This document shows positions 15,176 to 25,042 of a DNA stretch of 64,000 bases, one piece after another. Positions within the stretch are counted from its first letter, which is position 1. Each line of letters opens with the position of its first letter. The notes below the pieces were generated by a model. It made no database searches. It saw only the letters and a list, made by a program, of their open reading frames with translations, and was not told the DNA's origin. A program made the translations under genes and the position numbers. This stretch comes from Streptomyces sp. CA-210063 (GTDB taxonomy: Bacteria > Actinomycetota > Actinomycetes > Streptomycetales > Streptomycetaceae). The stretch lies in the NCBI RefSeq assembly GCF_024612015.1, contig NZ_CP102512.1:2480001-2544000 (forward strand), in the 5' to 3' direction.

Positions 15176-18100
15176 GTGGCCGCGCAGGGCCCGCAGAGCA
15201 CCACGACCCAGGTGCGGACGGTGTGCTCGTACTGCGGTGTCGGCTGCGGCATGCTCCTGGACGTCGGGATGGGTCCCGACGGCCGGCGTACGGTCCTGAA
15301 GGCGTCCGGTGACAAGTCCCACCCGGCGAACTTCGGCCGCCTCTGCACCAAGGGCGCGACGACCGCCGACATGCTGGCCGCGCCCGGCCGCCTCACCACC
15401 GCCCTCGTACGGGACGACCGGGGCGACGAACCGGTCCCCGCGCCCGTCTCCGACGCGATCGCCGAGACCGCCCGGCGGCTGCGCGCGATCATCGACGAGC
15501 ACGGGCCCGACGCGTTCGCCTTCTATGTCTCCGGGCAGATGAGCCTCGAAGCCCAGTACCTGGCGAACAAGCTGGCCAAGGGCTTCATCCGCACCAACCA
15601 GATCGAGTCGAACTCCCGGCTGTGCATGGCGAGCGCCGGCACCGGCTACAAGCTGTCGCTGGGCGCCGACGGGCCGCCCGGTTCGTACGAGGATCTCGAC
15701 AAGGCGGACGTCTTCCTCGTCATCGGCTCGAACATGGCCGACTGCCACCCGATTCTGTTCCTACGGATGATGGACCGGGTCAAGGCGGGCGCGAAACTGA
15801 TCGTCGTCGATCCCCGGCGCACGGCGACGGCCGAGAAGGCCGATCTGTTCCTGCAGATACGCCCGGGCACGGACCTGGCCCTGCTCAACGGGCTGCTGCA
15901 TCTGCTGCACGCGAACGGGCACACCGATCCCGACTTCATCGCCGCCCACACCGAGGGCTGGGAGGCGATGCCCGACTTCCTCGCCGAGTACGCGCCGGAC
16001 GCCGTCTCCGGGATCACCGGTATCCCGGCGGACGACATCCGGGAGGCCGCCCGGCTGATCGGCGAGGCCGCCGAGTGGACGAGCTGCTGGACGATGGGGC
16101 TCAACCAGTCCACGCACGGCACCTGGAACACCAACGCGCTCGTCAATCTGCATCTGGCGACCGGCGCGATCTGCCGCCCGGGCAGCGGGCCGTTCTCGCT
16201 CACCGGTCAGCCCAACGCCATGGGCGGGCGCGAGATGGGCTACATGGGTCCGGGGCTGCCCGGTCAGCGGTCGGTGCTCGTGGACGAGGAGCGGGCGTTC
16301 GTCGAGGAGCTGTGGGAGCTGGCGCCGGACACCCTCCGCGAGGACGGGGTCGGCAAGGGCACCGTCGAGATGTTCCAGAAGATGGCCGACGGGGAGATCA
16401 AGGCCTGCTGGATCATCTGCACCAACCCGGTCGCCTCCGTGGCCAACCGGAAGACCGTCATCGAGGGGCTGGAAGCGGCCGAGTTCGTCGTCACGCAGGA
16501 CGTCTTCGCCGACACCGAGACCAACGCGTACGCCGATGTCGTCCTCCCCGGCGCGCTGTGGACCGAGTCCGAGGGCGTCCTCATCAACAGCGAGCGCAAC
16601 CTCACCCTCGCCGCCCCCGCCGCCGACCCGCCGGGCGAGGCCATGGCCGACTGGCGGATCGTCGCGGCCGTCGCCCGGGAGATGGGCTTCGAGAAGGGCT
16701 TCTCGTACGACAGTGCCGAGCAGGTCTTCGAGGAGATCAAGCGGGCGTGGAACCCGAAGACCGGGTGGGATCTGCGGGGCGTGACGTACGAGCGGCTGCG
16801 GTCGGGGTCCGTGCAGTGGCCGGCGGCCGCGGCGGACGGGCCGGCGCGGAATCCTATCCGGTACGTGGACGCGGGCACGGACGGTGAGTTGGTCTTTCCC
16901 ACGGCCAGTGGGCGGGCCGTGTTCCACGCGCGGCCGCACCTGCCGGCCGCCGAGATGCCGGACGACGACTATCCGTTCGTGCTCAACACCGGGCGGTTGC
17001 AGCACCAGTGGCACACGCTGACGAAGACGGGCAGGGTCGCCAAGCTCAACAAGCTGAACCCCGGGCCGTTCGTGGAGGTGCATCCGCAGGACGCGCGTGA
17101 ACTGGGTGTCCAGGACGGGGACTCCGTGGAGGTCGCGTCCCGGCGGGGGCGGGCCGTGCTTCCGGCGGTCGTGTCGGACCGGGTGATGCCCGGCTGTGTG
17201 TTCGCGCCGTTCCACTGGAACGACCTGTTCGGTGAGTATCTGAGCATCAACGCGGTGACGAGCGACGCGGTGGATCCGCTGTCGTTCCAGCCGGAGTTGA
17301 AGGTGTGCGCGGTCTCGCTGGCGAAGGTGGCGGCGCCGGTACAGGTGCAGGCACCGGTCGAGGCGAAGCCCGTGGAGACGTTGGTGCCGACGGCGGTCAC
17401 CCCCGGCGCGAACCCGTTCGGCCTCGAGCCCTCACCGCCCCCCGTCCTCTCCGCCCAGGAGCGCCAGTACCTCACCGGCTTCCTCGCCGGGCTCGGCTCC
17501 GGGGTGCGGGGCGTGCCCGTGCTGCCGGCGGACGCGCCGTTCAGTCCCGAGCACGCGGTGTGGGTGAACGGGGTGCTCGCCGGGATGTACTCGCGGACGG
17601 CGGCCCCGAGCGCCGTACCCGCCGCCGTCGAGCCCGCCGGGCGTGAGGTCGTCGTGCTGTGGGCCTCGCAGACCGGCACGGCGGAGGAGTTCGCGGTGGC
17701 GGCGGCCGAGCATCTGGGGGCCGCCGGGCACCGGGCGACGCTCGTCGGCATGGACGAGGCGCATCCCCGCCAACTGCCGCGCGGGGCCGACCTGTTGCTG
17801 ATCACCAGCACCTTCGGGGACGGCGACGCGCCCGACAACGGCTCCGGGTTCTGGGACGCGCTGTCCCACCAGGAGGCCCCGCGCCTGGACGGCGTGCGCT
17901 ACGCCGTGCTGGCCTTCGGCGACTCCTCCTACGACGACTTCTGCGGACACGGCCGCCGGCTGGACGCACGGCTCGACGAGCTGGGCGCGGTCCGTCTGGC
18001 CCCCCGTACGGACTGCGAGCCGGACTACGAGCCGTCGGCGGACGCCTGGCTGGGCCAGGTCATCACCGCGCTCGGCACGGAGACGAAGACGGCTCCCGAG

Positions 18101-19297
18101 TCGGCTCCGGAGACGAAGCCGCAGGCCGCCCCCGCGTCCGCCGCCCCCGCCCCCGCTTCCGCGCCCGTCACCCGTTCCGCCAAGCCCGCGCCCGCCGCCG
18201 CCCGGCTGGTCGGCAACCGGCTGCTCAGCCTGCCCGGGGCGGGCAAGGAGGTGCGCCGGTTCACCTTCGACACCAGCGGGACGGGGCTGTCGTACGAGGC
18301 GGGTGACGCGCTCGGTGTGCGGCCGGTCAACTCCCTCGACCTGGTGGCGGAATGGCTGGCCGTGACCGGCCTCGACGGGTCGACTCCCGTGGAGGTCAAC
18401 GGTGTGGGCGAAGTGGCCTTCGCCGAGGCCCTGCACCGGCATCTCGACGTCACCCGGATCACCCCGGACCTGCTCCGCTTCGTCTCCGAACACACGCGGG
18501 ACAACCGCGAGTTGAAGAAGCTGATGCGCCCGGACAACAAGGACGGGCTGGCCCAGTGGTCGTGGGGGCGGCAGGCCGTGGACGTGGTCACCGAGTTCGC
18601 CGTGCGTGCCTCCGCGCAGGACTGGGTCGGCGTTTTCAAGCGGCTTCAGCCCCGGCTGTACTCCATCTCGTCGAGCCCGCTCGTCGATCCGCACCACGTC
18701 TCACTGACGGTCTCCGTCGTGCGGTACGAGAACCTGCGCGGGCGCTCGCGCGGCGGGGTCTGCTCGCCCTTCCTCGCGGACGGCGAGGCGGGCCTGGAGG
18801 TGCCGGTCTTCGTGCAGCGCTCGCCGCACTTCCGGCCGCCGACCGACCCGGTGACCCCCATGATCATGGTCGGCCCCGGTACCGGTGTCGCCCCCTTCAT
18901 CGGCTTCCTCCAGGAGCGGCAGGCTCTCGGCCACCGGGCGCCCAACTGGCTGTTCTTCGGCGAGCAGCACCGGGCGACGGACTTCTACTACGAGGAAGAG
19001 CTGACGGCCCTTCATGAGTCGGGTGTGCTCAGCCGGTTGGACACCGCCTTCTCCCGTGACCAGCGCGCGAAAGTCTACGTCCAGGACCGGATGCGCGAGC
19101 ACGGCCCCGAGCTCTGGCACTGGCTCCAGGACGGCGCCCGCTTCTATGTCTGCGGCGACGCCTCCCGGATGGCGAAGGACGTCGACCATGCCCTGCGGGA
19201 TGTCGCCGTCACCCACGGCGGGATGACCGAGGGCGAGGCCGCCGCGTATGTGAAGCAGCTGGCGACGGAGAAGCGGTACGTGCGGGACGTGTACTGA
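15176..19297 (+). CDS. Fusion of molybdopterin nitrate reductase and CysJ-type flavoprotein reductase
   Basis: A 1373-residue cytoplasmic assimilatory nitrate reductase carrying its own electron-input module. The N-terminus binds a 4Fe-4S cluster (CSYCGVGC, residues 17-24, with CTKG further on), followed by the Mo-bis-MGD catalytic domain with the metal cysteine in [12 protein letters not shown] and a C-terminal guanylate-binding domain to about residue 720. After a Pro/Ala linker comes a flavodoxin domain ([13 protein letters not shown]), then FAD and NADPH domains ([34 protein letters not shown]) like sulfite reductase alpha or P450 reductase. It should take electrons from NADPH directly to nitrate. 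GTG 15176 has GAGAGGGG six bases upstream. Confidence 0.92.
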   Translation: MAAQGPQSTTTQVRTVCSYCGVGCGMLLDVGMGPDGRRTVLKASGDKSHPANFGRLCTKGATTADMLAAPGRLTTALVRDDRGDEPVPAPVSDAIAETARRLRAIIDEHGPDAFAFYVSGQMSLEAQYLANKLAKGFIRTNQIESNSRLCMASAGTGYKLSLGADGPPGSYEDLDKADVFLVIGSNMADCHPILFLRMMDRVKAGAKLIVVDPRRTATAEKADLFLQIRPGTDLALLNGLLHLLHANGHTDPDFIAAHTEGWEAMPDFLAEYAPDAVSGITGIPADDIREAARLIGEAAEWTSCWTMGLNQSTHGTWNTNALVNLHLATGAICRPGSGPFSLTGQPNAMGGREMGYMGPGLPGQRSVLVDEERAFVEELWELAPDTLREDGVGKGTVEMFQKMADGEIKACWIICTNPVASVANRKTVIEGLEAAEFVVTQDVFADTETNAYADVVLPGALWTESEGVLINSERNLTLAAPAADPPGEAMADWRIVAAVAREMGFEKGFSYDSAEQVFEEIKRAWNPKTGWDLRGVTYERLRSGSVQWPAAAADGPARNPIRYVDAGTDGELVFPTASGRAVFHARPHLPAAEMPDDDYPFVLNTGRLQHQWHTLTKTGRVAKLNKLNPGPFVEVHPQDARELGVQDGDSVEVASRRGRAVLPAVVSDRVMPGCVFAPFHWNDLFGEYLSINAVTSDAVDPLSFQPELKVCAVSLAKVAAPVQVQAPVEAKPVETLVPTAVTPGANPFGLEPSPPPVLSAQERQYLTGFLAGLGSGVRGVPVLPADAPFSPEHAVWVNGVLAGMYSRTAAPSAVPAAVEPAGREVVVLWASQTGTAEEFAVAAAEHLGAAGHRATLVGMDEAHPRQLPRGADLLLITSTFGDGDAPDNGSGFWDALSHQEAPRLDGVRYAVLAFGDSSYDDFCGHGRRLDARLDELGAVRLAPRTDCEPDYEPSADAWLGQVITALGTETKTAPESAPETKPQAAPASAAPAPASAPVTRSAKPAPAAARLVGNRLLSLPGAGKEVRRFTFDTSGTGLSYEAGDALGVRPVNSLDLVAEWLAVTGLDGSTPVEVNGVGEVAFAEALHRHLDVTRITPDLLRFVSEHTRDNRELKKLMRPDNKDGLAQWSWGRQAVDVVTEFAVRASAQDWVGVFKRLQPRLYSISSSPLVDPHHVSLTVSVVRYENLRGRSRGGVCSPFLADGEAGLEVPVFVQRSPHFRPPTDPVTPMIMVGPGTGVAPFIGFLQERQALGHRAPNWLFFGEQHRATDFYYEEELTALHESGVLSRLDTAFSRDQRAKVYVQDRMREHGPELWHWLQDGARFYVCGDASRMAKDVDHALRDVAVTHGGMTEGEAAAYVKQLATEKRYVRDVY

Positions 19298-19335
19298 GCC
19301 GCCTCTTCGGCCGGACCCCGTTTCCGGCTCCTCGG

Positions 19336-19938
19336 TCAGATCCAGCCCTGCTGCCACGCGTGGTGCGCCGCCGCGTGGCGTGTGGGGGCGCCCAGCTTGG
19401 ACATCGCGGCGGAGAGGTAGTTGCGGACCGTGCCCTGGGCGAGGTGGACCTCGGTGGCGATCTCGGCGACCGAGGCGCCGGTGCGGGCGGCGCGCAGGAC
19501 CTGTAGTTCGCGGTCGCTGAGCGGGCAGTCGTCCTCGGTGAGGGCGGACGCGGCGATGTCCGGGTCGACGTAACGGCGGCCGGCGGCGACATCGCGGATG
19601 ATCTGTGCCAGCCGGGCGGCGGGGGTGGTCTTCGGTACGAAGCCGCGTACGCCGGCGGAGAGGGCCCGGCGCAGCACCGCCGGGCGGGCGTGCCGGGTGA
19701 CGATGATGACGCGGGTGGGCAGTTCGGCCCCGATCTCCTCGGCGGCGCGCAGCCCGTCGGTGGGCGGCATCTCCAGGTCGAGCACCGCGATGTCCGGGCG
19801 GTGCTCGCGGGCCAGCCGCACCGCGTCGGTGGACGTGGCCGCCTCCGCCACGACGGTCAGGTCGTCCTCCAGCGCGAGGAGGGCGGCCAGGGCGCTTCTG
19901 AGGAGGTCCTCGTCGTCGGCGATGAGGAGCCGGATCAT
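19336..19938 (-). CDS. LuxR/NarL-type response regulator
   Basis: 200-residue two-component output protein. The receiver domain has the acidic pair in IADDEDLL, phospho-acceptor aspartate in DIAVLDLEMPP and conserved Lys in FVPKTT. The C-terminal LuxR-type helix-turn-helix is LSDRELQVLRAARTGASVAE...GTVRNYLSAAMSKL. It is the partner of the DesK-type kinase encoded immediately upstream: the kinase stop (19938-19940) overlaps this start at ATG 19938, with GTG 19941 as alternative. Target genes are not evident; the small membrane genes divergent from the kinase are candidates. Confidence 0.92.
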   Translation of the reverse strand: MIRLLIADDEDLLRSALAALLALEDDLTVVAEAATSTDAVRLAREHRPDIAVLDLEMPPTDGLRAAEEIGAELPTRVIIVTRHARPAVLRRALSAGVRGFVPKTTPAARLAQIIRDVAAGRRYVDPDIAASALTEDDCPLSDRELQVLRAARTGASVAEIATEVHLAQGTVRNYLSAAMSKLGAPTRHAAAHHAWQQGWI

Positions 19939-21317
19939 CACACCGCTCCCTTCGCGTGACCCGGGGTCTGAGAGGGCTTCGAAGAGTTCGGGCGCTGCGG
20001 TGGCTCCGGAGAGCTCGGGCGCTGCGGTGGCCCCGGATAGCTCGATGAGTGCGGCGCACCCGGCGACTCGGCCGTACTCGTCCGACCGGCCTGGACCCCG
20101 GGGTCCAGCGGCAGCGTGGCCGTGACCTCGAAGCGGTCGCCGTCGCGGTGCCAGGTCAACTCGCCGCCGGCCGCCCGCAGTCGCTCGGCGAGGGTGGTGA
20201 GCCCCGTGCCGTCCGTGCCGGCGGGATACGCGTCGGCGCCGTCGTTGGCCACGCGCAGCCGGGCCCGGCCCTCGGTGACGCGGTAGTCGACCTCGGCGTA
20301 CCGGGCCCGGCTGTGGCGGAGCACGTTGGTGGTGGCCTCCCGCATGACCAGGCCCAGCAGATGCCGGGTGGAGTCGCCCAGGCCGGCGGCTGGGGAGGCG
20401 GGTTCGAGGGCCGTACGGGCGTCGATGCCGGCCGCGGCCAGCACCTTGCCCGCGCCCGCGATCTCGTCGTCGAGTGTCGTACGGCGGTAGCCCCGCACCA
20501 CGGCCCTCGTGTCCCGGAGGGCGTCCGCCGACAACTGCCGTACCTCTCGCATCTCGGCGGCGGCCCGCCCCGGGTCCAGCTCCACGAGCCTGGCCGCCAA
20601 CTCGCTCTTCAGCGCGATGACTTGGAGGTGGTGGCCCTGGATGTCGTGCAGGTCGGCGGCGAACCGCAGCCGTTCGTCCTTGACCGCCGACTCGGCCTCC
20701 AGCCTTCGAGCCCGGTCCAGTCGTCCGGCGATGTTCCAGGCCCAGAGCGGGCCGAGCACCATCCACACGGTGAAGGCGACGAGGCCCGCCGGGAAGAGCG
20801 CGGCGTACGCCACCTCCCCGTCCCCGGCGGCCAGACTGACGGCGCCGCCCGGCAGCGGGGCAAGGAGCACCGCGCCGACGATCAGCGGCCGGCGGTGGCG
20901 CGGGCCGAGGTAGGTCGCGCAGATCGCCACGGTGACGGCGGGCGCGACCGCCCACAGCCCGTAGTTACGCCGGGCCAGCGGCAGCACCGCGAGCACGACC
21001 GTTGCCGCGACCGAGGCCGTCAGCCAGCTCCTCGGCGGCCGTACGGGACGCGTGTCGTCGGCGGCGGCCGACAGCGTCAGCCAGCCGCCGAGCAGCACCG
21101 CGCTCGCCACCGTGTCGACCACGAGGGCCACGGCGGTCGGGACGCGGGCCCACGCGGGCACGTCCGTGTCCAGGACCCATGCGCCGAAGAACACCACCAG
21201 AAGACACACGGTGGTCCCCGGCACGGTCCACCAGGTGAAACGACGGAGGCTCGTCAGCCCCGCCCCGCGCTCGCTCGCCCCGTCACGCACCCGGCCATTG
21301 TCGCAGCCGCATGACAT
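19938..21317 (-). CDS. DesK/NarL-type sensor histidine kinase
   Basis: 459-residue membrane kinase. Five or six hydrophobic segments (about residues 28-180) are followed by a HisKA_3 dimerisation helix with the phospho-acceptor histidine in DLHDIQGHHLQVIALKSEL. The C-terminal HATPase domain has EATTNVLRHS and DGTGLTTLAERL. A Pro/Ser-rich tail with repeated PEPPQRP-type units follows, probably expanded by tandem duplication. It phosphorylates the overlapping response regulator. ATG 21317 is accepted, but an inverted repeat (21310-21325) overlies it and GTG alternatives exist a few codons on. The signal sensed is unknown. Confidence 0.9.
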   Translation of the reverse strand: MSCGCDNGRVRDGASERGAGLTSLRRFTWWTVPGTTVCLLVVFFGAWVLDTDVPAWARVPTAVALVVDTVASAVLLGGWLTLSAAADDTRPVRPPRSWLTASVAATVVLAVLPLARRNYGLWAVAPAVTVAICATYLGPRHRRPLIVGAVLLAPLPGGAVSLAAGDGEVAYAALFPAGLVAFTVWMVLGPLWAWNIAGRLDRARRLEAESAVKDERLRFAADLHDIQGHHLQVIALKSELAARLVELDPGRAAAEMREVRQLSADALRDTRAVVRGYRRTTLDDEIAGAGKVLAAAGIDARTALEPASPAAGLGDSTRHLLGLVMREATTNVLRHSRARYAEVDYRVTEGRARLRVANDGADAYPAGTDGTGLTTLAERLRAAGGELTWHRDGDRFEVTATLPLDPGVQAGRTSTAESPGAPHSSSYPGPPQRPSSPEPPQRPNSSKPSQTPGHAKGAV

Positions 21318-21325
21318 CTGTCATG
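21310..21325. promoter_or_regulatory. Inverted repeat over the kinase start codon
   Basis: CATGACA-TC-TGTCATG, seven-base arms with a two-base centre, covering the start codon of the sensor kinase in the gap facing the divergent membrane-protein gene. NarL/DesR-type regulators bind sites of this size, so autoregulation is plausible; it is not proven by sequence. Confidence 0.4.
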
Positions 21326-21470
21326 GGGAGACGTGACATCACCACGCACGGACGTGCGGATACGGCACTACTGCCGGCGTGTCGTCGCGAGCAGGCTGAG
21401 GCACGTGGAGATACCCCACCCCGGTAATCGCGGAACTCCCCGCCGCCGGGCGGCATTTGAGGAGAGCGTC

Positions 21471-21911
21471 ATGCGGACACGTGAGGACACGACCGTGCGG
21501 ACACGACACAACACCGGTCACGGCGAACGTGGTTGGTGGCGGTTCGCCCGTCACTACCTGGAGATGGTGGTGGCCATGGCCGTCGGGATGCTGGTGCTCG
21601 GCGTGGTCACGCACGGCGTACTGGCGTGGGTGGGCGTGGAGTTCTCGTCGGCCGGCCATCCCGAACTCGCCCTGCTGGAAATGGCGTTCGACATGTCGGT
21701 CGGCATGACCGTGTGGATGCGTCTGCGCGGGCACTCCTGGCCGAGCACGCTGGAGATGTGCGGCGCGATGTTCGCACCGGCGCTCGCGCTCGTCCCGCTG
21801 CTCCGGCTGGACGTCATCACCGCCGACTCGCTGATGGTCCTGGAGCACGTCCTGATGCTCCCGCTGATGTTCCTGGTCATGCTGCGCCGCCGCCACGAGT
21901 ACGGCGCCTGA
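21471..21911 (+). CDS. Small integral membrane protein, methionine-rich
   Basis: 146 residues with a basic cytoplasmic N-terminus and about four transmembrane helices beginning HYLEMVVAMAVGMLVLG and ending MLPLMFLVMLRRRHEYGA. Methionine content is unusually high and acidic/His residues sit inside helices (LEMAFDMSVGMTVWM, LEHVLML), which could bind a metal, but no named family is recognised. ATG 21471 follows GAGGAGAG. It is divergent from the two-component pair and is followed by another membrane protein 91 bases on, so both may be regulated by that pair. Confidence 0.8.
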   Translation: MRTREDTTVRTRHNTGHGERGWWRFARHYLEMVVAMAVGMLVLGVVTHGVLAWVGVEFSSAGHPELALLEMAFDMSVGMTVWMRLRGHSWPSTLEMCGAMFAPALALVPLLRLDVITADSLMVLEHVLMLPLMFLVMLRRRHEYGA

Positions 21912-22002
21912 CCCGCACGCCATCCCGCACAGCGAGCCCTCACGCCGCACTCCTCGCTCCTCAGTCCTCGCCCCTCACTCCTCACTCCTCAGGAGAACCG
22001 CC

Positions 22003-22602
22003 ATGTCTGCCACGACTTCCGGGAAGGCCTCCGAAGGGCGCCGCCCGGCCCAGGCTCTGCTGCGCCGCTGGCCCACGGCGTTCGCCCTCGCGCTGACGGT
22101 CCCGGGGCTCGTCCTGGGCACCTCGGACGATCCGGCCGACTCGGTCCACGGCTATGCCGACTTCCTGCCGATCCTCCCCCTGCTGTACGTGGTCATCCAC
22201 CAGGCCGGGAAGCCGAAGGTGACCTGGCCGGTCCTCGTGGTGGGCGCGGCGTTCGCGTTCGCCCTCCAGGCCCTGGACCTCGTCTCGCCGGCGGGCGTCA
22301 TGGTGGGCGTCGCGCTGGCGGTGCTGCTCTGGGGCGCGTTCCGGGGAACCCCGCACGGGCCGGCCGTCTTCGGGATCCAGGCCGCGGGGGCGGTTCTGTT
22401 CGGGGCGCTCGCCGGGACGGGGCTCCTGGTCGACCCGGACCTCGGCCGCTATGTGGTGGCGGCAGGCTGGTTCTGCCACGGCGTCTGGGATCTCGCCCAT
22501 ATCCGGATGCGCGGGCTCCAGGGAATCGTCGCCCCCACCTTCGCCGAATGGTGCGCCGTCGTGGACATGATGGTCGCCGTGGAACTGCTGTTCCTCACGT
22601 GA
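22003..22602 (+). CDS. Conserved multi-spanning membrane protein
   Basis: 199 residues, six predicted helices. The first loop DDPADSVHGYADFLPI and the late motif GWFCHGVWDLAHIRMRG are conserved-looking, with His and Asp near the membrane edge. Function unknown. A good ribosome site (AGGAG, nine bases before ATG 22003) supports the start. The 91 bases before it include CTCCTCACT-type simple repeats (about 21950-21990). Likely co-transcribed with the membrane gene at 21471 and convergent with the DinB-like gene. Confidence 0.8.
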   Translation: MSATTSGKASEGRRPAQALLRRWPTAFALALTVPGLVLGTSDDPADSVHGYADFLPILPLLYVVIHQAGKPKVTWPVLVVGAAFAFALQALDLVSPAGVMVGVALAVLLWGAFRGTPHGPAVFGIQAAGAVLFGALAGTGLLVDPDLGRYVVAAGWFCHGVWDLAHIRMRGLQGIVAPTFAEWCAVVDMMVAVELLFLT

Positions 22603-22679
22603 GGAGCGAGCGGGCGCGGGCCGAACGGTTCGAACGCACGGGAGCCGTGCGCGCGCGACGGGCCGCGGCGCGTACGCCC

Positions 22680-23330
22680 TCACGCGCCCCGCGTGCCGTA
22701 CCAGCGCCACTCGGTGAGCCGGGGGCGGCCGGGGAGGGCGATACGTCCGGTCGCCCAGAGCAGGGTCTGCCAGGCGTCACCGTCGAGGTCGGGCTCGGAG
22801 ACGACATGGGGGAAGAGCCGTTTCAGGACCCTCTCGCACAACTCCTGCGGCGGCGACCACTCCAGCCCGAGCCCCTCGGCGATGTCCTGCGTGTGCACGA
22901 CGGTCTCCACGACGGCCATCGCGGCGAAGCCCTCCGGGTCCGAGGGCCCGAAGACATGGTGGGCGACCGTGGTCGAGGGGGCGGTGCGCAGGACGGAGGC
23001 GAGCAGGCCACCGCACGCCTCCACCACGGTCAGCAGGCCCTCGGGGCCCGCCGCACGCTCGACGAAGAAGACGTTCGCCGGGCCACCGCTCCGGTCACTG
23101 CTCGTGCGGAACGGCAGCAGCGATGACAGCGGCGGCGTCGCCAGTCCGAACCGTGCGGCGTACGTGAACAGGTCGTCGGCGAGATGTTCGAGCGTCTCCC
23201 AGCACGTCCAGTCGAGCGGGCCCGCCGCGGCCTCCCAGTCCCGGGACGCCGCCCTTCTCAAGGTCTCGACGGCCAGCGCGACGACTTGGCGTACGTCCTC
23301 GCCGTCGACCGTCGAATCCCCGTCACCCAT
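22680..23330 (-). CDS. DinB / mycothiol-dependent maleylpyruvate isomerase-like protein
   Basis: 216-residue four-helix-bundle protein. The N-terminal segment PLDWTCWETLEHLADDLFTYA and the central AVVETVVHTQDIAEGLGL give the His residues of the metal-binding DinB/MDMPI fold. In actinobacteria these proteins are thiol-dependent transferases that use mycothiol; the substrate is unknown. The start at 23330 is just before the divergent surface-protein operon. No partner gene on this strand. Confidence 0.75.
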   Translation of the reverse strand: MGDGDSTVDGEDVRQVVALAVETLRRAASRDWEAAAGPLDWTCWETLEHLADDLFTYAARFGLATPPLSSLLPFRTSSDRSGGPANVFFVERAAGPEGLLTVVEACGGLLASVLRTAPSTTVAHHVFGPSDPEGFAAMAVVETVVHTQDIAEGLGLEWSPPQELCERVLKRLFPHVVSEPDLDGDAWQTLLWATGRIALPGRPRLTEWRWYGTRGA

Positions 23331-23466
23331 GCGGAAGATCGTAACAACGGGTGCCGAACACCACCCGGAACCAATGACTTTGCCATCTCTTTACAACGCA
23401 TCCCGAGGCTGTCTCGTCTCTCCGCTCGACAACCGCCCCACGAAACCAGACGAGAGAGAGCGACTC

Positions 23467-23850
23467 ATGCGCCGAACCGTCCTCAGTGCCACGGCACTCG
23501 CCTTCACCGCCGTGTTGGCGACCACGCTGCCCGCGTTCGCCGACGGTACGAGCCCGACTCCCGTGCCGCAGGACGCCTCCGCGGCGCCTACCCCGGTCCC
23601 GACCACCACCGCGGCTACCGATCATCCGTCCCCGGCCGAAACCACCAAGGACGCGACCGAAACGGATCCGACTCCGGTACCGAGCCAGGTCTCCGTCGTA
23701 CCCAGCGGCGCGCCCGACACCGGTGCGACGCAGGAGTCGGAGGGGTCCGGCACCGGCTCCGTGCTGGCCGGCACGGGCGCCACCGCGGTGCTCCTCGGCG
23801 GCGGCGCGGCCATCGTTCTCGTACGCCGTCGGCGCGCGAACGGGGCGTGA
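23467..23850 (+). CDS. Sortase-anchored cell-surface protein with LAXTG signal
   Basis: 127-residue exported protein. A signal peptide ends near AFA (residues 23-25). A Pro/Thr/Ser-rich extracellular stalk follows, then the sorting signal LAGTG (residues 100-104), a hydrophobic helix and the basic tail RRRR. LAXTG is the motif typical of streptomycete surface proteins. There is no folded domain; it looks like a stalk or tether. ATG 23467 has a purine-rich GAGAGAGAGCG ahead of it. The stop overlaps the sortase start (GTGA), which strongly suggests the next gene processes this protein. Confidence 0.85.
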   Translation: MRRTVLSATALAFTAVLATTLPAFADGTSPTPVPQDASAAPTPVPTTTAATDHPSPAETTKDATETDPTPVPSQVSVVPSGAPDTGATQESEGSGTGSVLAGTGATAVLLGGGAAIVLVRRRRANGA

Positions 23851-24464
23851 CGTTGCTCTCCAGGCGCGCCTTCGCCACCGCGGCGACGGCCTCACTGCTC
23901 GTGGGCTGCGACGGCCGACGGACCGACCGGGCCACGACCGCGCCCTCCCCGGGCACCTCGCCGCTCCCGTCCTCGCCGTCCGCCACCGGCTCCGCGCGTC
24001 CCCTCGGCCGTTCGGTCCCGGTCAGGTTGCTGATTCCGGCCATCGAGGTCGACACCCCGGTCATCCGGCTGGGGCTGGCCCCGGACGGCACCGTGGAGGT
24101 GCCGCCGGTCACGGCGCACGACCGGGCGGGCTGGTACGAGCACTCGCCGACACCGGGTGGGACCGGCCCGTCGGTGATCCTCGGCCATGTCACGGTCGGC
24201 CGCTACGGGGACGGGGTCTTCCGCCGTCTCGCACGGCTGCGGCGGGGCGATCGGATCGAGGCGCGCCTGGAGAACGGCACCACACCGGAGTTCACCGTCG
24301 ACAGCGTACGGACGGTCGCCAAGGCCGACTTCCCGGCGGACGAGGTCTACGGAAACGTGGACCGCCCCGCACTGCGTCTCATCACCTGCGGCGGCCCCCG
24401 CTCGGGCGACGAATACCGCGACAACGTGATCGTCTTCGCCACGCTGGGCGCCACGGCCCGGTGA
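23847..24464 (+). CDS. Class F sortase
   Basis: 205-residue membrane-associated cysteine transpeptidase that cleaves sorting signals and links proteins to the cell wall. The catalytic histidine is in VILGHVTVG, the cysteine in RLITCGGPRSG and the arginine in EYRDNVIVFA, the order seen in class F (actinobacterial) enzymes. The N-terminus is a signal sequence with the Cys-containing LLVGC, so it may be either signal-anchored or lipidated. It begins at GTG 23847, overlapping the LAXTG gene by four bases. The substrate is inferred from this coupling. It is followed 77 bases later by a sigma-factor gene in the same direction. Confidence 0.88.
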   Translation: MTLLSRRAFATAATASLLVGCDGRRTDRATTAPSPGTSPLPSSPSATGSARPLGRSVPVRLLIPAIEVDTPVIRLGLAPDGTVEVPPVTAHDRAGWYEHSPTPGGTGPSVILGHVTVGRYGDGVFRRLARLRRGDRIEARLENGTTPEFTVDSVRTVAKADFPADEVYGNVDRPALRLITCGGPRSGDEYRDNVIVFATLGATAR

Positions 24465-24541
24465 CCCACGGCCCACCGCTCGTCCCGCCGACCACCCACC
24501 CTCCCCTGCCACTTGTCGCACCCTCACGACCATGGAGAGCG

Positions 24542-25042
24542 TTGAAACGGTCCCGTGAGAAGGCCGCGTCCGAGCTGTTCGCCGCCCTCTACCCGCGCCT
24601 CGCCGGCTGGTGCCGTCGGCTGGTCGACGACGACGAGACGGCTCACGAGATCGCGTCGGAGGCGTTCACCCGGCTCTGGGCCCGCTGGACGTCCGTGGCG
24701 GAGCCGCACGGTTTCCTCTACGTCACCGCGGCCAACCTCGTCCGGGACCACTGGCGCAAACTCGAACGTGAACGCCGGGCGATGCACCGGGCCACCGCCG
24801 AGGCCGCGGTACGCCCGCAGTCCTTGTACGCCGAACAGTCCGACCCCTCGGTACGGCTGCTCGTGCAGTCGCTGCCGGAACGGCTGCGCGTCCCGATCCT
24901 GCTGCACTACTACGCTGACATGCCGATCCGGGAGGTGTCCGTGCTCACCGGACGCAAGGAAGGAACCGTCAAGGCCGACCTCCACGCGGCCCGCGAACTG
25001 CTCCGCGCCCATTTGAGGAGAAGCCTTGATCACACACCCTGA
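24542..25042 (+). CDS. ECF-type RNA polymerase sigma factor
   Basis: 166 residues with sigma region 2 (LFAALYPRLAGWCRRL...AFTRLWARW) and region 4 (LPERLRVPILLHYYADMPIREV...GTVKADLHAARELL), lacking regions 1 and 3: an extracytoplasmic-function sigma factor. A TTG start at 24542 is chosen because GGAGAG sits just upstream, and the only nearby ATG (24532) is in another frame. Its end overlaps the membrane protein gene at 25026 by 17 bases, the usual sigma/anti-sigma layout. Given the neighbouring sortase and surface protein, a cell-envelope regulon is likely. Confidence 0.85.
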   Translation: MKRSREKAASELFAALYPRLAGWCRRLVDDDETAHEIASEAFTRLWARWTSVAEPHGFLYVTAANLVRDHWRKLERERRAMHRATAEAAVRPQSLYAEQSDPSVRLLVQSLPERLRVPILLHYYADMPIREVSVLTGRKEGTVKADLHAARELLRAHLRRSLDHTP

